Shown: piece by piece, positions 6,759-14,177 of the stretch
Numbering within the stretch: the stretch's first letter is position 1
How the letters are laid out: every line of letters begins with the position of its first letter
Origin: a virus
IMG/VR virus record: IMGVR_UViG_3300032249_000551
Span: 1 to 54,227 of that record
Reading direction: 5' to 3' (one strand)
DNA length: 54,227 nucleotides
The notes under the pieces: generated by a model
What the model was told of the DNA's origin: nothing
The model's database searches: none
The model's input: the letters and a program-made list of their open reading frames with translations, nothing else
Position numbers and translations under genes: made by a program

Positions 6759-6961
6759 GCTTGCACCGTATGTCCGAAGTCTTCTGAGCATTGCCAGTAT
6801 GACTCTTTAGCCCCAACCGACTTCTTGTTCAAGTTGTACCCAGCGCCTTTGCGAGCAGTAACGCTAGTAACCTTCTTAGGAGTAAACTCTATCTTCTCCA
6901 TAGAGGAACCACATTGAGGACAAGCCTTCTGGTCTTTTCTAAACTCCTCGTTGCGACTCAT
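6755..6961 (-). CDS. Zinc-finger-like hypothetical protein
   Basis: 68 residues with ACPQCGSSMEKIEF near the N-terminus and SYWQCSEDFGHTVQ at the end, i.e. C-x2-C plus C-x5-H, probably one zinc site. The intervening segment is basic (PKKVTSVTARKGAGYNLNKK). ATGA-coupled on both sides: to the GNAT-like gene upstream and the 92-residue gene downstream. Confidence 0.5.
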   Translation of the reverse strand: MSRNEEFRKDQKACPQCGSSMEKIEFTPKKVTSVTARKGAGYNLNKKSVGAKESYWQCSEDFGHTVQA

Positions 6962-7350
6962 TGGCGGCTAAAGTCAATCATGCCACGCATCTGTGACTCT
7001 CGTGAACGAGCAACCCTCTCAGGCATTTCACCACCGACCTTCTTAGCCCAGCTTTCACCTGCCTCTGTCATCAAGTCAGAGTGCTTAGGTGAGATACCTG
7101 CATTTGCTGAGTTGCTTTTAGCGGTGTTCCACAACTTGGTTGCAAGACCCTTGTTACGGTGCTTTGGGTGTGTCTCAAGACCCATCACTTCGCCTTGGTG
7201 GTCTAAGGTCATGTTGGACATCAACTGACCGCTTTTAGAGTCAGACAAAACATAGAAGTGTGGGTGAGCTGGGGTGAACCAGGGGTAGTACTGAATCTTG
7301 TGAGTACCGTCGTCCCAAGACTTAGACTGTGGGCTACTTTGCTCGCTCAA
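6958..7350 (-). CDS. GNAT-like N-acetyltransferase
   Basis: 130 residues. GEVMGLETHPKHRNKGLATK (about residues 53-72) carries the GNAT motif A, with the R/Q-x-x-G-x-A acetyl-CoA pyrophosphate loop at HRNKGLAT. The fold would be short but complete. The C-terminal SDLMTEAGESWAKKVGG resembles the end of the second small GNAT at 26238-26546, so the two are probably paralogues. Substrate unknown. Overlaps the 45-residue gene upstream by 17 bases. Confidence 0.65.
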   Translation of the reverse strand: MSEQSSPQSKSWDDGTHKIQYYPWFTPAHPHFYVLSDSKSGQLMSNMTLDHQGEVMGLETHPKHRNKGLATKLWNTAKSNSANAGISPKHSDLMTEAGESWAKKVGGEMPERVARSRESQMRGMIDFSRQ

Positions 7351-7471
7351 CTGGCACCTTCTTTACCTTCTTACGGTTGTACACCTTCTTTGAGGGTACG
7401 GCGCCTGCAGCGTTAGAGCGACGAAGCTCTTGAATACGCTGGACCTTGGATAAGTTGTCTGAAGCAGCCAT
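7334..7471 (-). CDS. 45-residue basic protein
   Basis: The frame starts at ATG 7471 and ends in TAG at 7334. Product begins MAASDNLSKVQRIQELRRSN and ends in a Lys/Arg-rich tail. Not recognised. No Shine-Dalgarno sequence is visible; instead a TACTAT hexamer ends 6 bases before the ATG in a context shared with the gene at 7939, suggesting leaderless transcription. Confidence 0.45.
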   Translation of the reverse strand: MAASDNLSKVQRIQELRRSNAAGAVPSKKVYNRKKVKKVPVERAK

Positions 7472-7476
7472 GTGCT

Positions 7477-7501
7477 AATAGTAAGGCTACTGCCTTGTCG
7501 T
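7477..7501 (-). promoter_or_regulatory. Candidate leaderless promoter, repeat of the 7939 element
   Basis: Read leftward: AAGGCAGTAGCC, T, TACTAT, TAGCAC, ATG. Same block, same spacing and a -10-like hexamer 6 bases from the ATG as at 7939. Conservation of the non-coding context between two unrelated genes argues that it is functional. Confidence 0.4.
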
Positions 7502-7519
7502 TACTGGATAAAAAAAATA

Positions 7520-7939
7520 TTAGATACGTCCGCCATCTCGTCCATTTTTGACGTAAGACTCTTTGCTAGGGTCAAACTCAGGAAAACTTCTTTTTATAGC
7601 TTTTAGATTATCATCTTGACCAAGTACTGAGGCGACTTGACCCTTAACTTTGAAAGCTTTGCCCGCAAAGATGGTCTTATCACCATGAGCGTTCTTAGGA
7701 AACTCAGTTCCCTCAGCAGGCTCTACCTCATAGACGTTGCCGTGGTGTACTGGGTACTCGCCACCGTCGTTTGCTCCGTAACCACTAATCACTCTACTTT
7801 GGGCGTGCTTAAGTGCGTAATCTAAATCAGAGGTAGCCCAAGCCGTTCCGTGCTCAGTTCTTGATTTAATAACATCCCCTGGCTTGAGAGTCTCAATGGT
7901 CCCGTGGAAGAGGGCGCTAGAGAGGTTATTCTGACTCAT
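7520..7939 (-). CDS. Arr-like ADP-ribosyltransferase-fold protein
   Basis: 139 residues. LFHGTIETLKPGDVI, HGTAWATSDLDYALKHA and NVYEVEPAEG follow the order of the rifampin ADP-ribosyltransferase (Arr) family: the HGT NAD-binding motif, a (Y/W)-x-T-x-D-x-A helix, and a V-Y-x-VEP strand. It would use NAD+ to modify an unknown target. It is the first gene of the leftward block next to the large divergent region. Similarity is by pattern and activity is not shown. Confidence 0.5.
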   Translation of the reverse strand: MSQNNLSSALFHGTIETLKPGDVIKSRTEHGTAWATSDLDYALKHAQSRVISGYGANDGGEYPVHHGNVYEVEPAEGTEFPKNAHGDKTIFAGKAFKVKGQVASVLGQDDNLKAIKRSFPEFDPSKESYVKNGRDGGRI

Positions 7940-7944
7940 AAGCC

Positions 7945-7975
7945 AATATTACGGCTACTGCCTTACTCTGTACCC
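7945..7975 (-). promoter_or_regulatory. Candidate leaderless promoter
   Basis: Read leftward: AAGGCAGTAGCC, G, TAATAT, TGGCTT, then the ATG of 7520-7939. TAATAT is a good -10 and ends 6 bases before the start codon, so transcription could begin at or near the ATG. No convincing -35 is visible. The AAGGCAGTAGCC block and the -10 spacing recur upstream of the gene at 7471. Confidence 0.4.
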
Positions 7976-8128
7976 CTCAACCATGGCTGAGCCCTGGGGG
8001 TTCCCTGCGGAAAACACGCTTAACTGTGGGGGTCATTTGTGCCAAAAGATTATTATTTATTAACGATTACATTCACAACTTGTTTCTTAAAGAAGTATTT
8101 ATTGTTCTATCTCCGCATAAATAATTAA

Positions 8129-8593
8129 AATAACTATTGTTTGATAGCAACTTTGATAGCGAGATTAAATAACTATTGGCTACTGCTTATTTTTATCGCA
8201 ATCTTTGTGCGGATACCACCAGACTAAACACCAACTTTGCAAGTTGTAATCAGGTATAAACAACTAACTAAATACATTGTGTATCACTAACTATTTACTA
8301 TGTGATTACAAGTTATGTATTCAATAGTTATGTAAATACATTCATTCATCACACTAATAACTATTCTCTTATCTATCTCTTATTACTTATTCTCTTATGT
8401 ATTTATTACTACTCATTGTTCTTTTGCATAAGGGGGCTACGCCCCCTTGCACCCCCACTCATTCGCAATAGTTATTAGCACTTGCAATCTGCAAACAGAT
8501 AGTTAAAGAAACAACTAACAATAAATAACTATTAACTAATCTTCTTTTACTTGACACTTCAGTTATTCCTGCACCTTCTATTAAATAACTATC
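8129..8593. repeat. Dispersed AATAACTATTG iteron-like repeats
   Basis: Copies at 8129-8139, 8168-8178, 8356-8366, 8524-8534 and 8584-8593 on the plus strand, and at 8322-8331 and 8466-8476 inverted. Three are exact 11-mers; the rest differ at one or two end bases. The unit is nearly self-complementary apart from its centre. Spacing is irregular (about 34-154 bases). Low sequence complexity makes chance copies possible. Confidence 0.45.
8430..8448. other. Perfect GC-rich hairpin
   Basis: AAGGGGGC-TAC-GCCCCCTT: 8 bp perfect stem, 3-base loop, in otherwise AT-rich DNA. No T-tract follows on either strand, so a standard intrinsic terminator is unlikely. Confidence 0.5.
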
Positions 8594-8984
8594 TATAACT
8601 TCTTTTGTATTTGTTTCTTATTTAATTTATCTGTTACTACTTATGTTTATTTATTCTTTTGTTATTACTGAAAATAAATACACAAAATAACTTTGCGTTT
8701 CTTCTTTTGTATCTCTTATCTATCTACGGACAGCGCACCGAATTACTCATAAAAAATTGCGTTATTTATGCGTAAGACACGCGAGTTGCAGACCCCTGCC
8801 CCTATCTGTTACGCTTGCGCCAGCAAGTTGCTCTCCCGAATGGGACAGGCGGTTAGCGAAATAAACAAAAGTTAGTTTTGTTTTTTTATTTTGTATGCAA
8901 CGCAATCGTGTGCGTTATTAAATAAAACAAAATAAATAAATACAAACTTCTTTTGTGCAAACTCGCTACGAAATTATTTACTGC

Positions 8985-9014
8985 TTGTATGTATTACATA
9001 CAACACTTCAAGTG
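8985..9014. promoter_or_regulatory. Adjacent perfect palindromes (operator-like)
   Basis: TTGTATGTATTACATACAA (8985-9003) has 9-bp perfect arms about one central base, and is followed immediately by CACTTCAAGTG (9004-9014) with 5-bp arms. Such dyads are typical binding sites of dimeric repressors. They lie about 220 bases upstream of the first rightward gene. Confidence 0.45.
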
Positions 9015-9140
9015 TGCAAGTGGTAAATAAAAATAGAAACTATAAATTGAATGATGTAATAACTACGCAACTGCGACAAACTCAAATGGTTATTACTAAG
9101 TGACATTGTTTCTATCTTGCAAATTATTTAATTACATTCT

Positions 9141-9197
9141 GCTATTCACTAATTGTTATGAGCGATTAGTGAATAGCGGTGTGCAATTAACTTGCAC
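9141..9197 (+). promoter_or_regulatory. Upstream dyads of the rightward operon
   Basis: A perfect 13-bp inverted repeat (GCTATTCACTAAT at 9141-9153, complement at 9165-9177, 11-base spacer) is followed by GTGCAA-TTAAC-TTGCAC (9181-9197). Both end 35-55 bases before the ATG at 9232. They could be an operator pair or an RNA leader hairpin controlling the operon. Confidence 0.5.
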
Positions 9198-9231
9198 TAA
9201 CAACTAACAACTAATACGAATGGAGTAACAA

Positions 9232-9621
9232 ATGACAACAACAACTATCGCACCTGTAATCACTAACACAACAACACGACAGACAGATAGAAAACAAAAA
9301 CACACAATTACTTTCAACGATAAGTTTCGTGTGAATGTTACAACTATTCACGACAAAGAACGCAAGGCGTATCGCACTTATGTTTCTGTTGTTACTTTTG
9401 AGATTAGTAACAACTTTGTTATTGAGAAGTCAATCGGTTCTATCTTTGGTGGTTTGTACGCAACTGTTATTCGCACTACGCCATGCAATCGTTTCTCTCA
9501 ATCTTCTTTTGACATTGAGTGTGCAAATGCTCGCAACGATTACAACGCACTTAGCGGTCACTATGAACAACAAATAACTGCACTACTAAACGACAAGGAG
9601 TTACTAAGTGAAACTAATTAA
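9232..9621 (+). CDS. Hypothetical protein, first gene of rightward operon
   Basis: 129 residues, not recognised. Thr-rich N-terminus, then strand-rich sequence (TITFNDKFRVNVTTIHD, RTYVSVVTFEISNNF). Good ribosome-binding site (GGAGTAACAA-ATG). First gene after the divergent region, so likely early expressed. Its end overlaps the small membrane protein by 14 bases. Confidence 0.6.
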   Translation: MTTTTIAPVITNTTTRQTDRKQKHTITFNDKFRVNVTTIHDKERKAYRTYVSVVTFEISNNFVIEKSIGSIFGGLYATVIRTTPCNRFSQSSFDIECANARNDYNALSGHYEQQITALLNDKELLSETN

Positions 9622-9751
9622 ACGATTACTAATTGCAATCATCTTTATCGTTGTTATTGCTTTCTTGTTTGATGTAACAACACCTGCTGAGTGCAAAAAT
9701 AAATCGGTTGAACAACTATCTCAATTCTGCATTGACCTTCTTTATCCTTAA
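9608..9751 (+). CDS. 47-residue single-pass membrane or secreted protein
   Basis: GTG start at 9608 with a perfect AAGGAG 7 bases upstream, inside the end of the previous gene. Product MKLIKRLLIAIIFIVVIAFL continues to a 24-residue polar tail with two Cys. The hydrophobic N-terminal segment is a signal anchor. Function unknown; small early membrane proteins of phages may alter the host envelope. Confidence 0.55.
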   Translation: MKLIKRLLIAIIFIVVIAFLFDVTTPAECKNKSVEQLSQFCIDLLYP

Positions 9752-9797
9752 TCACTTGCAATCTTCTTTAACAACTAATAAGAAACGGAGTAAATAA

Positions 9798-9911
9798 ATG
9801 TCAGTACCTACCGCAACAATAGATGAACAAGGCGTGACTATTTTCTTTGATGAAGATGTTACTTCTTACTTCCAACTCGTATCGTTACTGAATAAAAAGG
9901 AGAATAAATAA
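9798..9911 (+). CDS. 37-residue acidic small protein
   Basis: ATG 9798 behind AACGGAG. Product begins MSVPTATIDEQGVTIFFDED. Its stop abuts the next ATG, and its last codons (AAG-GAG-AAT) supply the next gene's ribosome-binding site. Function unknown. Confidence 0.5.
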   Translation: MSVPTATIDEQGVTIFFDEDVTSYFQLVSLLNKKENK

Positions 9912-10172
9912 ATGCGAATTAAAATCGTTAAAGATAATCACCCAAGCAACGAAGAACTAATTACTTCAATGTTAATTGCAATTCAATTCTTAAATCCTGA
10001 ACACGAAAAAGAAGATGTGTTATCGGGTGTCTTGCAATTACTAAGTGAAATCGTTGATAGAAAGAAACTTCTTTTACTTGCAGATAGCGTGTGCAATTCT
10101 GCAAGTAATAAGTTTGATGAAGTTAAATCGCTATACGAAATGTTCCAACTAGACACCGACATAAACAACTAA
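9912..10172 (+). CDS. Hypothetical helical protein
   Basis: 86 residues, acidic, predicted all-helical, without recognisable motif. AAAAGGAGAATAAATAA precedes the ATG. Probably cotranscribed with the AAA+ gene 26 bases downstream. Confidence 0.55.
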   Translation: MRIKIVKDNHPSNEELITSMLIAIQFLNPEHEKEDVLSGVLQLLSEIVDRKKLLLLADSVCNSASNKFDEVKSLYEMFQLDTDINN

Positions 10173-10197
10173 CAACTAACAGAAACGGAATAAATAA

Positions 10198-11556
10198 ATG
10201 ACATACGCAATTCTTATCTCAGGTCAAGTAAATACAACAGATACAAAGCAAGTAATTATCGCAAGTCATAACGGCAACACTCATACCTTCATGCGTGTAA
10301 CAAATGGTGGTCGTGGTGAAAGTAATTCATGGAGTGCAAGAGAGTTAGATGAACACAACTCAATCGGCACACTTGATTACAACTTAATTGGTGAAGTGCT
10401 ATCAACACCACTAACAAGTGTTGATGAAGTTGCACTTAACAATAACGAGATACCAAATGTTTTAATACAGAAACTTACAAAGCAGTATCGCTTACGCAAT
10501 CTAACAATAGATACAACACGCACTATCCAAAGTGTTGTTGATGAAGTGCAGGTACTAATTGAACAAGACCCTGCACTATTAAGTAAGTATCGCTCTGACG
10601 GCAGAAGCGATAAGCACGCCACAACTAAGACCGAAGGGACAAAACAAATGACACCACGCAACACAATCAACCCAATCGCTAACGAAGCAATAGTGATTAA
10701 CAAAGTAGAACGCAACGATAAAGAAGAACGCACACTTGCGTTCATACCTTCTTTAACAAGTGAAGCGGTACGCACTTATGTACCACGCACTTTCGCTGGC
10801 AACTTAACAGAAGACCAACTCTATACATACGCATTGAAGTCAAAGAAGAATGTATCTATTCAAGGTCATGCAGGTACAGGCAAGACAACTTCTTTAATGA
10901 CATTCTCTGCAAAGAATGGTTTGGAGTTTGGTTCAATGAGTTGTAATGCAGGTGTAGAGCCTTCACAATTCTTTGGTCGTTATGTTCCAAATGCAGAAGG
11001 TAAGTTGGAATGGCGTGACGGATTATTTACGCACTTCTTTCGTAATGGTGGAGTGTTAGTAATTGACGAAGCGAACTTTCTTCCACAGAAAATTGCTTCT
11101 GTATTACATGGTGTTCTTGACGACCGCCGAGTATTAACTTTGTTAGAGCATGACGGCGAAGTTATTACTGCAAATGAAAACTTACTTATCGCTATGTGCT
11201 ACAACGACGGCTACAAAGGTACTTCTAAGTTTAACGAAGCGTTCGCAGACCGCTTTTGGATTAAGTTAAACTTTGAGTACGACACCGACATTGAAAAGAA
11301 GTTTATTCCTTCTAAAACTTTGTTGGAACTTGCAACTTCAATGCGAGCAGACACAATCGCTGGCACTTATGAAACACCTGTATCAACTCGTTTGCTAAAG
11401 CAGTTTGTTGATTTAGCACAGAACCTTAGTTACGACTTTGCAGTTGATAACTTTGTTAATAACTTCCGCGAAGATGAACGCTCTAGCGTGAAACTTCTTT
11501 TGGACTCTCAACGACACAACTTGGAACTAGAACTTATCGGAAAGGTGAGTGAGTGA
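10198..11556 (+). CDS. MoxR/CbbQ-like AAA+ ATPase
   Basis: 452 residues. Residues 1-150 are an unrecognised domain; 151-180 are linker-like. The AAA+ core has Walker A GHAGTGKTT (about 222-230) and Walker B GVLVIDEAN (about 285-293), with MoxR/NorQ-type features (FFGRYVPNAEGKLEWRDG pore-loop region, NEAFADRFW sensor region). MoxR ATPases work with VWA partners to remodel or load cofactors into target proteins. The VWA partner follows directly, with GTGA overlap. An internal ATG at 10648, behind the repeated CCGAAGGGACAAA motif, could give a 302-residue core-only product. Confidence 0.8.
   Translation: MTYAILISGQVNTTDTKQVIIASHNGNTHTFMRVTNGGRGESNSWSARELDEHNSIGTLDYNLIGEVLSTPLTSVDEVALNNNEIPNVLIQKLTKQYRLRNLTIDTTRTIQSVVDEVQVLIEQDPALLSKYRSDGRSDKHATTKTEGTKQMTPRNTINPIANEAIVINKVERNDKEERTLAFIPSLTSEAVRTYVPRTFAGNLTEDQLYTYALKSKKNVSIQGHAGTGKTTSLMTFSAKNGLEFGSMSCNAGVEPSQFFGRYVPNAEGKLEWRDGLFTHFFRNGGVLVIDEANFLPQKIASVLHGVLDDRRVLTLLEHDGEVITANENLLIAMCYNDGYKGTSKFNEAFADRFWIKLNFEYDTDIEKKFIPSKTLLELATSMRADTIAGTYETPVSTRLLKQFVDLAQNLSYDFAVDNFVNNFREDERSSVKLLLDSQRHNLELELIGKVSE
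10631..10643 (+). repeat. 13-mer CCGAAGGGACAAA, copy 1
   Basis: Exact, inside the AAA+ gene's linker (encodes Thr-Glu-Gly-Thr-Lys). An ATG follows GAAGGGA after 8 bases. Confidence 0.8.
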
Positions 11557-13535
11557 CAATGAGTACCTTCTTTATAGAACAACAAGCAGAACAAGAAAAG
11601 AAGCAAGCACTAAAGCGCAAGCGCGTTGGTGCGTTAGCAGGTGTGTTCTCTAAAACTCTTTCGGTATTAACAACTCACAAAATTAGTGTGAATGTTGTTG
11701 ATAGAAAAGACATTGGCGCACCTGCTTATTCATCTACAAAAGAAGTTTGGTTGAATGTTGCTCACATAAAAGATGACTTCACACCAAATGCAATCGCTAG
11801 TTACAACGGACTTGCGTTCCACGAATTAGCACACTTGCGATTTACTCCACGCAACGGCTCACGACTTGTTCAGAAGATTAAAGATGAACAAGCACAGAAT
11901 GAATTGTGGGAAGCGTTCAACTGTTTAGAAGATAGTCGTATTGAGTTTCTTCTTACAGGTTGGTTGCCTTCTACAAAAGCGTGGCTTGTTGCAACTATGT
12001 GTGACTACTTGCTCTCTGATGAAGAAGCAATAAGTCGTGCGTTCCCACTTGTTTATGGTCGCAAGTATTTACCTGTTGAATTGCGACAACTAGCAAGTGA
12101 CAACTTTATTAAGCCTGAGATACAACAAGAGATAGCAAATGTTATTGACAAATACAATGCGCTATCTCTTGTCGGTAATGAGAATGTTGATGTTGCTTTC
12201 AATCTCATAAAGAAGTTTGCAGAACTACTTAGTGAGTTACCTGCACTTCCACAATCACCACAAAGCGGTGAAGGTGAAGGCACAACAATTACTATCCGTA
12301 TCAAAAGCCCACATGGTCACGAAGGCAGACCAACACAAGGCTACGAGTCAAGTTCTGTGCGCCCTGCAACTAAAGAAGAACAAGAGCGTGCTAAGAAGAA
12401 CGCACAAAAGAATGTTGTTGAAGTAATCATAGATACAACACCAAAAGAAAATACAAAAGAAGATGTGTCCGAAGGGACAAACTCTGATACACCAACACAA
12501 TCAACACCAACACAATCAACACCAAAAGATAATTCTTTTGATGATGATTTTGAGTTTGATGATTTTGATTTTGATGATGATGTTGATGATGATGTTCAAT
12601 CACCTTCTACACCAAAAGAAGGTGGCAAGGGTATCGGTAACGAAGCAGGTAAAACAGGTAGCAACAATCAAGTAACTGATTTACTTAATGACATTCTTTC
12701 TGATGTTGTTAAAGAAGTTAGTAAAGGTATCAACGACATAGCAAAGCAACTCGGTGTTGATACACAACTTGACGGCGGTAACGCTAGAACTCCTAACAAA
12801 GCAGATTACAACGAAGTGCGTATTCCCGAAGAACTATCTTTGCTTGCAAAGAAGTTTGGACTTGAACTAGAACGCTTACAAGCAGAGTATGACCCTGCTT
12901 GGTTAAATGGTGAGCGTTCAGGAAAATTAAATGCAGGTCGTTACTTACGCGGTGACGAATTAGATACTGTGTTTGATGAATGGTCAGAGGGTCGTGATGA
13001 TGTTGTAAGTATTGAAGCGGTTATTCTTTTAGACCGAAGTGGGTCAATGAGTGGTCGTAATGCTGACAACGCTTACAAATCTATGTGGGCAATCAAGAAG
13101 GCACTAGAGCGTGTAGAAGCGCGAACAACTGTTGTTACTTTTGATAGTCGTACCAATCTTCTTTATGGTGCAGATGAAAAAGCAGGTACAACAATCAGAG
13201 ATGCTGGTGCTGACGGCGGTACAAATCCAAACGACTCACTTCTTTATGCAAAGCGTGTTCTTGCAGAGAGCGACAAAGCAATCAAGGTTCTATTCATGAT
13301 TACTGACGGCGCATGGAATACAGAAGAAGGCGAGAAGGCAGTTACAGACATGAAGAACGCAGGTGTTCTTACTTGTCAGGCACTTATCTCTAACTATGCA
13401 CACACCGCAGAGGACTTAGATAACTACCGACATTCTTTTGAGTTAATGACTTCAATGCAATCTGCAAAAGACATTCTCACTCTCGGTAAGAACTTAGTGC
13501 GACTTGCAATCACACGCAATCTAGTTAATGCGTAA
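11553..13535 (+). CDS. VWA protein with HExxH metallopeptidase-like domain (CobT/DUF2201-like)
   Basis: 660 residues, GTG start overlapping the AAA+ stop (alternative ATG 11559). GLAFHELAHLRFTPR (about 86-100) is an HExxH zinc-peptidase motif, followed by NCLEDSRIEFL, a third-ligand-like segment. A Thr/Ser linker and a very acidic stretch (about 328-350, mostly D/F) precede the VWA domain, whose MIDAS residues are in ILLDRSGSMSG (about 492-502), GGTNPNDS and MITDGAWN. This order matches putative metallopeptidase-VWA proteins paired with MoxR ATPases. Target unknown. Confidence 0.75.
   Translation: MTMSTFFIEQQAEQEKKQALKRKRVGALAGVFSKTLSVLTTHKISVNVVDRKDIGAPAYSSTKEVWLNVAHIKDDFTPNAIASYNGLAFHELAHLRFTPRNGSRLVQKIKDEQAQNELWEAFNCLEDSRIEFLLTGWLPSTKAWLVATMCDYLLSDEEAISRAFPLVYGRKYLPVELRQLASDNFIKPEIQQEIANVIDKYNALSLVGNENVDVAFNLIKKFAELLSELPALPQSPQSGEGEGTTITIRIKSPHGHEGRPTQGYESSSVRPATKEEQERAKKNAQKNVVEVIIDTTPKENTKEDVSEGTNSDTPTQSTPTQSTPKDNSFDDDFEFDDFDFDDDVDDDVQSPSTPKEGGKGIGNEAGKTGSNNQVTDLLNDILSDVVKEVSKGINDIAKQLGVDTQLDGGNARTPNKADYNEVRIPEELSLLAKKFGLELERLQAEYDPAWLNGERSGKLNAGRYLRGDELDTVFDEWSEGRDDVVSIEAVILLDRSGSMSGRNADNAYKSMWAIKKALERVEARTTVVTFDSRTNLLYGADEKAGTTIRDAGADGGTNPNDSLLYAKRVLAESDKAIKVLFMITDGAWNTEEGEKAVTDMKNAGVLTCQALISNYAHTAEDLDNYRHSFELMTSMQSAKDILTLGKNLVRLAITRNLVNA
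12469..12481 (+). repeat. 13-mer CCGAAGGGACAAA, copy 2
   Basis: Exact, in the VWA protein's disordered linker (Ser-Glu-Gly-Thr-Asn). No start codon follows. Confidence 0.8.
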
Positions 13536-13540
13536 TCAAA

Positions 13541-13567
13541 TGGGGGCAATCAAATCGGTTGCCCCCA
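13541..13567. other. Hairpin after the AAA+/VWA pair
   Basis: TGGGGGCAA-tcaaatcgg-TTGCCCCCA: 9-bp perfect stem, 9-base loop, 6 bases after the VWA stop. No T-tract follows on the coding strand, so it may be an mRNA-stabilising or processing hairpin, or a weak attenuator, rather than a full terminator. Confidence 0.5.
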
Positions 13568-13595
13568 ATAACAAAAACGAAACGGAGTAATACAA

Positions 13596-14177
13596 ATGAA
13601 ACTATCTGAAATTAAATTAAATGGTGAGTATGCAATCGTTCCTTCATGGACATACAACAATAAATCTTCAAGAGATGTAGATACTGTACGAGAGAATGAT
13701 GTTGTTAAAGCAACTATCTATTCACTTGATAAGTATGAGTACGAGCCAAGCAATCGCAAAGACTCACCCAACTTTACAAAAGCACAACAAGGCAATCGTT
13801 CTGTTGGAATTATTGTTAAGGCAGTAGATAACAATGGCAAAGAGTATTACTGGACTTCACGACTTGCAGATGTTATTGCAGAGTGGTCTGTGCTTGAACC
13901 TAAGTGGAACTCTGCAAAGTCTAAAGAAGAAGCAGAGCGACTCTTGCGTGAAGAAGCGCAACGCAAAGAGCGTGAGTTGCGCCGACAAGTAGAAGAAGAA
14001 GTAGAACGCTCTCGCGTATCTGTTGTTGCTACTTCTAAAGACTTGTTAGGAGAACAGACAACTGTTGAAGTAACTACAAATGGTTACGGATTAGATTACA
14101 AAGCAAGTGTAAATCTTTCTCTCAAAGAGTTTGAGTTGTTAATTGAAATGGCGTTCGCTGGTAAGGAGAACTACTAA
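13596..14177 (+). CDS. Hypothetical protein with charged coiled coil
   Basis: 193 residues. The N-terminal 95 residues look like a small beta-rich domain (GEYAIVPSWTYNN, GIIVKAVDNNGKEYYW). Residues about 108-140 form a strongly charged coiled coil (EEAERLLREEAQRKERELRR). Not recognised. ACGGAGTAATACAA-ATG is a good ribosome-binding site; TAATG coupling to the next gene. Confidence 0.6.
   Translation: MKLSEIKLNGEYAIVPSWTYNNKSSRDVDTVRENDVVKATIYSLDKYEYEPSNRKDSPNFTKAQQGNRSVGIIVKAVDNNGKEYYWTSRLADVIAEWSVLEPKWNSAKSKEEAERLLREEAQRKERELRRQVEEEVERSRVSVVATSKDLLGEQTTVEVTTNGYGLDYKASVNLSLKEFELLIEMAFAGKENY

Larger units (their letters stand above)
7940..9231. other. 1.3 kb AT-rich non-coding divergent region; candidate control region/origin
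   Basis: No convincing coding frame on either strand. It separates leftward (from 7939) and rightward (from 9232) transcription, so it must hold divergent promoters. It contains seven copies of an AATAACTATTG-like motif (8129-8593), a GC-rich hairpin (8430-8448), and perfect dyads at 8232-8246, 8899-8916, 8985-9003, 9141-9177 and 9181-9197. Repeats plus dyads in AT-rich DNA fit an origin and/or repressor-operator region. No DnaA boxes were seen in it. Confidence 0.6.

Noticed and set aside
8430-8448. GC hairpin as intrinsic terminator
   Set aside because: No T-tract on either side and it is far from both flanking genes.
8836-8849. CCGAATGGGACAGG as an eighth copy of the 13-mer
   Set aside because: One inserted base and a mismatch at the end; too weak to count although its distance to copy 1 (about 1.8 kb) fits.
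8770-8870. GC-richer patch with tRNA-like short stems
   Set aside because: No T-loop (TTCRANNC) or acceptor stem pairing could be built on either strand, so I do not call a tRNA.
12463-12675. Met/Ile/Leu-rich rightward frame of 70 codons
   Set aside because: Out-of-frame reading of the Asp-rich linker of the VWA gene.
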